Assembly: GCF_000526635.1 (NCBI RefSeq)
Contig: NZ_JAGL01000008.1
Span: 79,457 to 143,456, forward strand
Source: Aminobacter sp. J41
GTDB taxonomy: Bacteria; Pseudomonadota; Alphaproteobacteria; Rhizobiales; Rhizobiaceae
Direction of reading: 5' to 3'
DNA length: 64,000 nt
Every line of letters starts with the position of its first letter. Positions within the stretch are counted from its first letter, which is position 1. The notes under the pieces were generated by a model. The model did not search any database and was not told where the DNA came from. It saw only the letters and a list, made by a program, of their open reading frames with translations. The position numbers and the translations under genes are program-made. Positions 63,695 through 64,000 of this stretch are shown piece after piece.

Positions 63695-63719
63695 CCTCTG
63701 GCTTCGGCCGGAGGTTTTT
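63695..63719 (+). terminator. Terminator inside the IS end, before the transposase
   Basis: CCTCTGGC-TTCG-GCCGGAGG (8-bp stem, one G-T) followed by TTTTT. It would stop outside transcription from entering the transposase gene. Confidence 0.75.
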
Positions 63720-63732
63720 GATTCAGTGGGGC

Positions 63733-64000
63733 ATGCTGAAGAAGCCTGCTCCCGAACAGACGGCGCTCGAGATAGTGACGCTTGAGAGCCTGGTGCCGAA
63801 GGATCACCTGCTGCGCAAGATCGACGCGGTGATCGACTTTTCCTTCATCCACGATCGTGTCGCGGGGCTCTACTGCCCCGACAACGGCCGGCCGCCGCTG
63901 GACCCCACGCTGATGTTCAAGGCGCTGTTCATCGGCTATCTGTTCGGCATCCGCTCCGAGCGCCAGCTGGTGCGCGAGATCGAGGTCAATGTCGCCTACC
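63733..64000 (+). CDS. IS1182-family transposase (5' part)
   Basis: The first 89 codons of a DDE transposase, open to the window edge. MLKKPAPEQTALEIVTLESLVPKDHLLRKIDAVIDF and LDPTLMFKALFIGYLFGIRSERQLVREIEVN match the N-terminal (DUF772-type) domain of IS1182/IS5-superfamily transposases. The catalytic residues are outside the window. Confidence 0.9.
   Translation, partial: MLKKPAPEQTALEIVTLESLVPKDHLLRKIDAVIDFSFIHDRVAGLYCPDNGRPPLDPTLMFKALFIGYLFGIRSERQLVREIEVNVAY

Larger units (their letters stand above)
63680..64000 (+). mobile_element. IS1182-like insertion sequence, left end (continues beyond the window)
   Basis: The end reads CAGACTGCTGACAAACC, directly beside the hairpin at 63659-63678. 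An internal terminator (63695-63719) and the transposase gene follow. The same terminal sequence in degraded form bounds the 131-bp mini-element at 32380-32510. Confidence 0.82.

Overview
The window is a GC-rich chromosomal segment of an alphaproteobacterium, most likely of the Hyphomicrobiales (rhizobial/Phyllobacteriaceae-like). Evidence: a circularly permuted two-piece tmRNA gene with the tag ANDNYAEARLAA, an alpha-type SspB, a fused SecDF, the gene order nagZ-scpA-scpB-tatA-tatB-tatC-serS-surE-pcm-LysM/M23, leaderless-looking attenuator control of ilvIH, and a DUF1127 gene followed by CCTCCTCCC-loop hairpins. Most of it is core genome; no rRNA operon, CRISPR array or prophage was seen.

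Layout: 1-9.4 kb holds kup (cut by the window edge), pdxJ, a SpoIIAA/STAS-like protein, a RecD-like helicase, a LysE exporter, ilvIH with its attenuator, and a HerA-type ATPase. 9.4-18.2 kb holds miaA and serB (divergent, start codons sharing one CATG), a GNAT enzyme, a Do-type protease with hflK-hflC-DUF2065, then folA, a DUF4424 protein and thyA. 18.4-23.3 kb holds a small paralogue protein, ssrA with sspB just downstream, a GGDEF-EAL protein and tRNA-Val. 23.3-34.6 kb holds an L,D-transpeptidase, class I fumarase, rhodanese, MarR, a frameshifted rrf2, an aldehyde dehydrogenase, map, a nonsense-interrupted radC, trigger factor and tRNA-Leu. 34.6-44.7 kb is the accessory-looking part: a TlpA/transglutaminase pair, then an 8-kb same-strand cluster (fused TRAP permease, DctP, SDR, IclR, acyl-CoA ligase, SDR, tandem PPC protein) that looks like uptake and CoA-dependent catabolism of an unidentified carboxylic acid. 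44.7-64 kb is housekeeping: GDYxxLxY and DUF2157 membrane proteins, DUF1127 plus a three-hairpin RNA array, trmFO, homologues of complex I assembly factors beside secDF-yajC, and the long serS/tat/scp/nagZ region, ending in an IS1182-like element.

Most notable: (1) three tandem CCTCCTCCC-loop hairpins after the DUF1127 gene, resembling CcsR/'cuckoo' RNAs; (2) a 131-bp inverted-repeat element, related to the IS1182-type end at the right edge, sitting inside a bidirectional terminator whose hairpin is now duplicated on both sides; (3) a nonsense codon in radC and two compensating frameshifts in rrf2; (4) an ilv leader peptide; (5) the TRAP/PPC catabolic cluster of unknown substrate.
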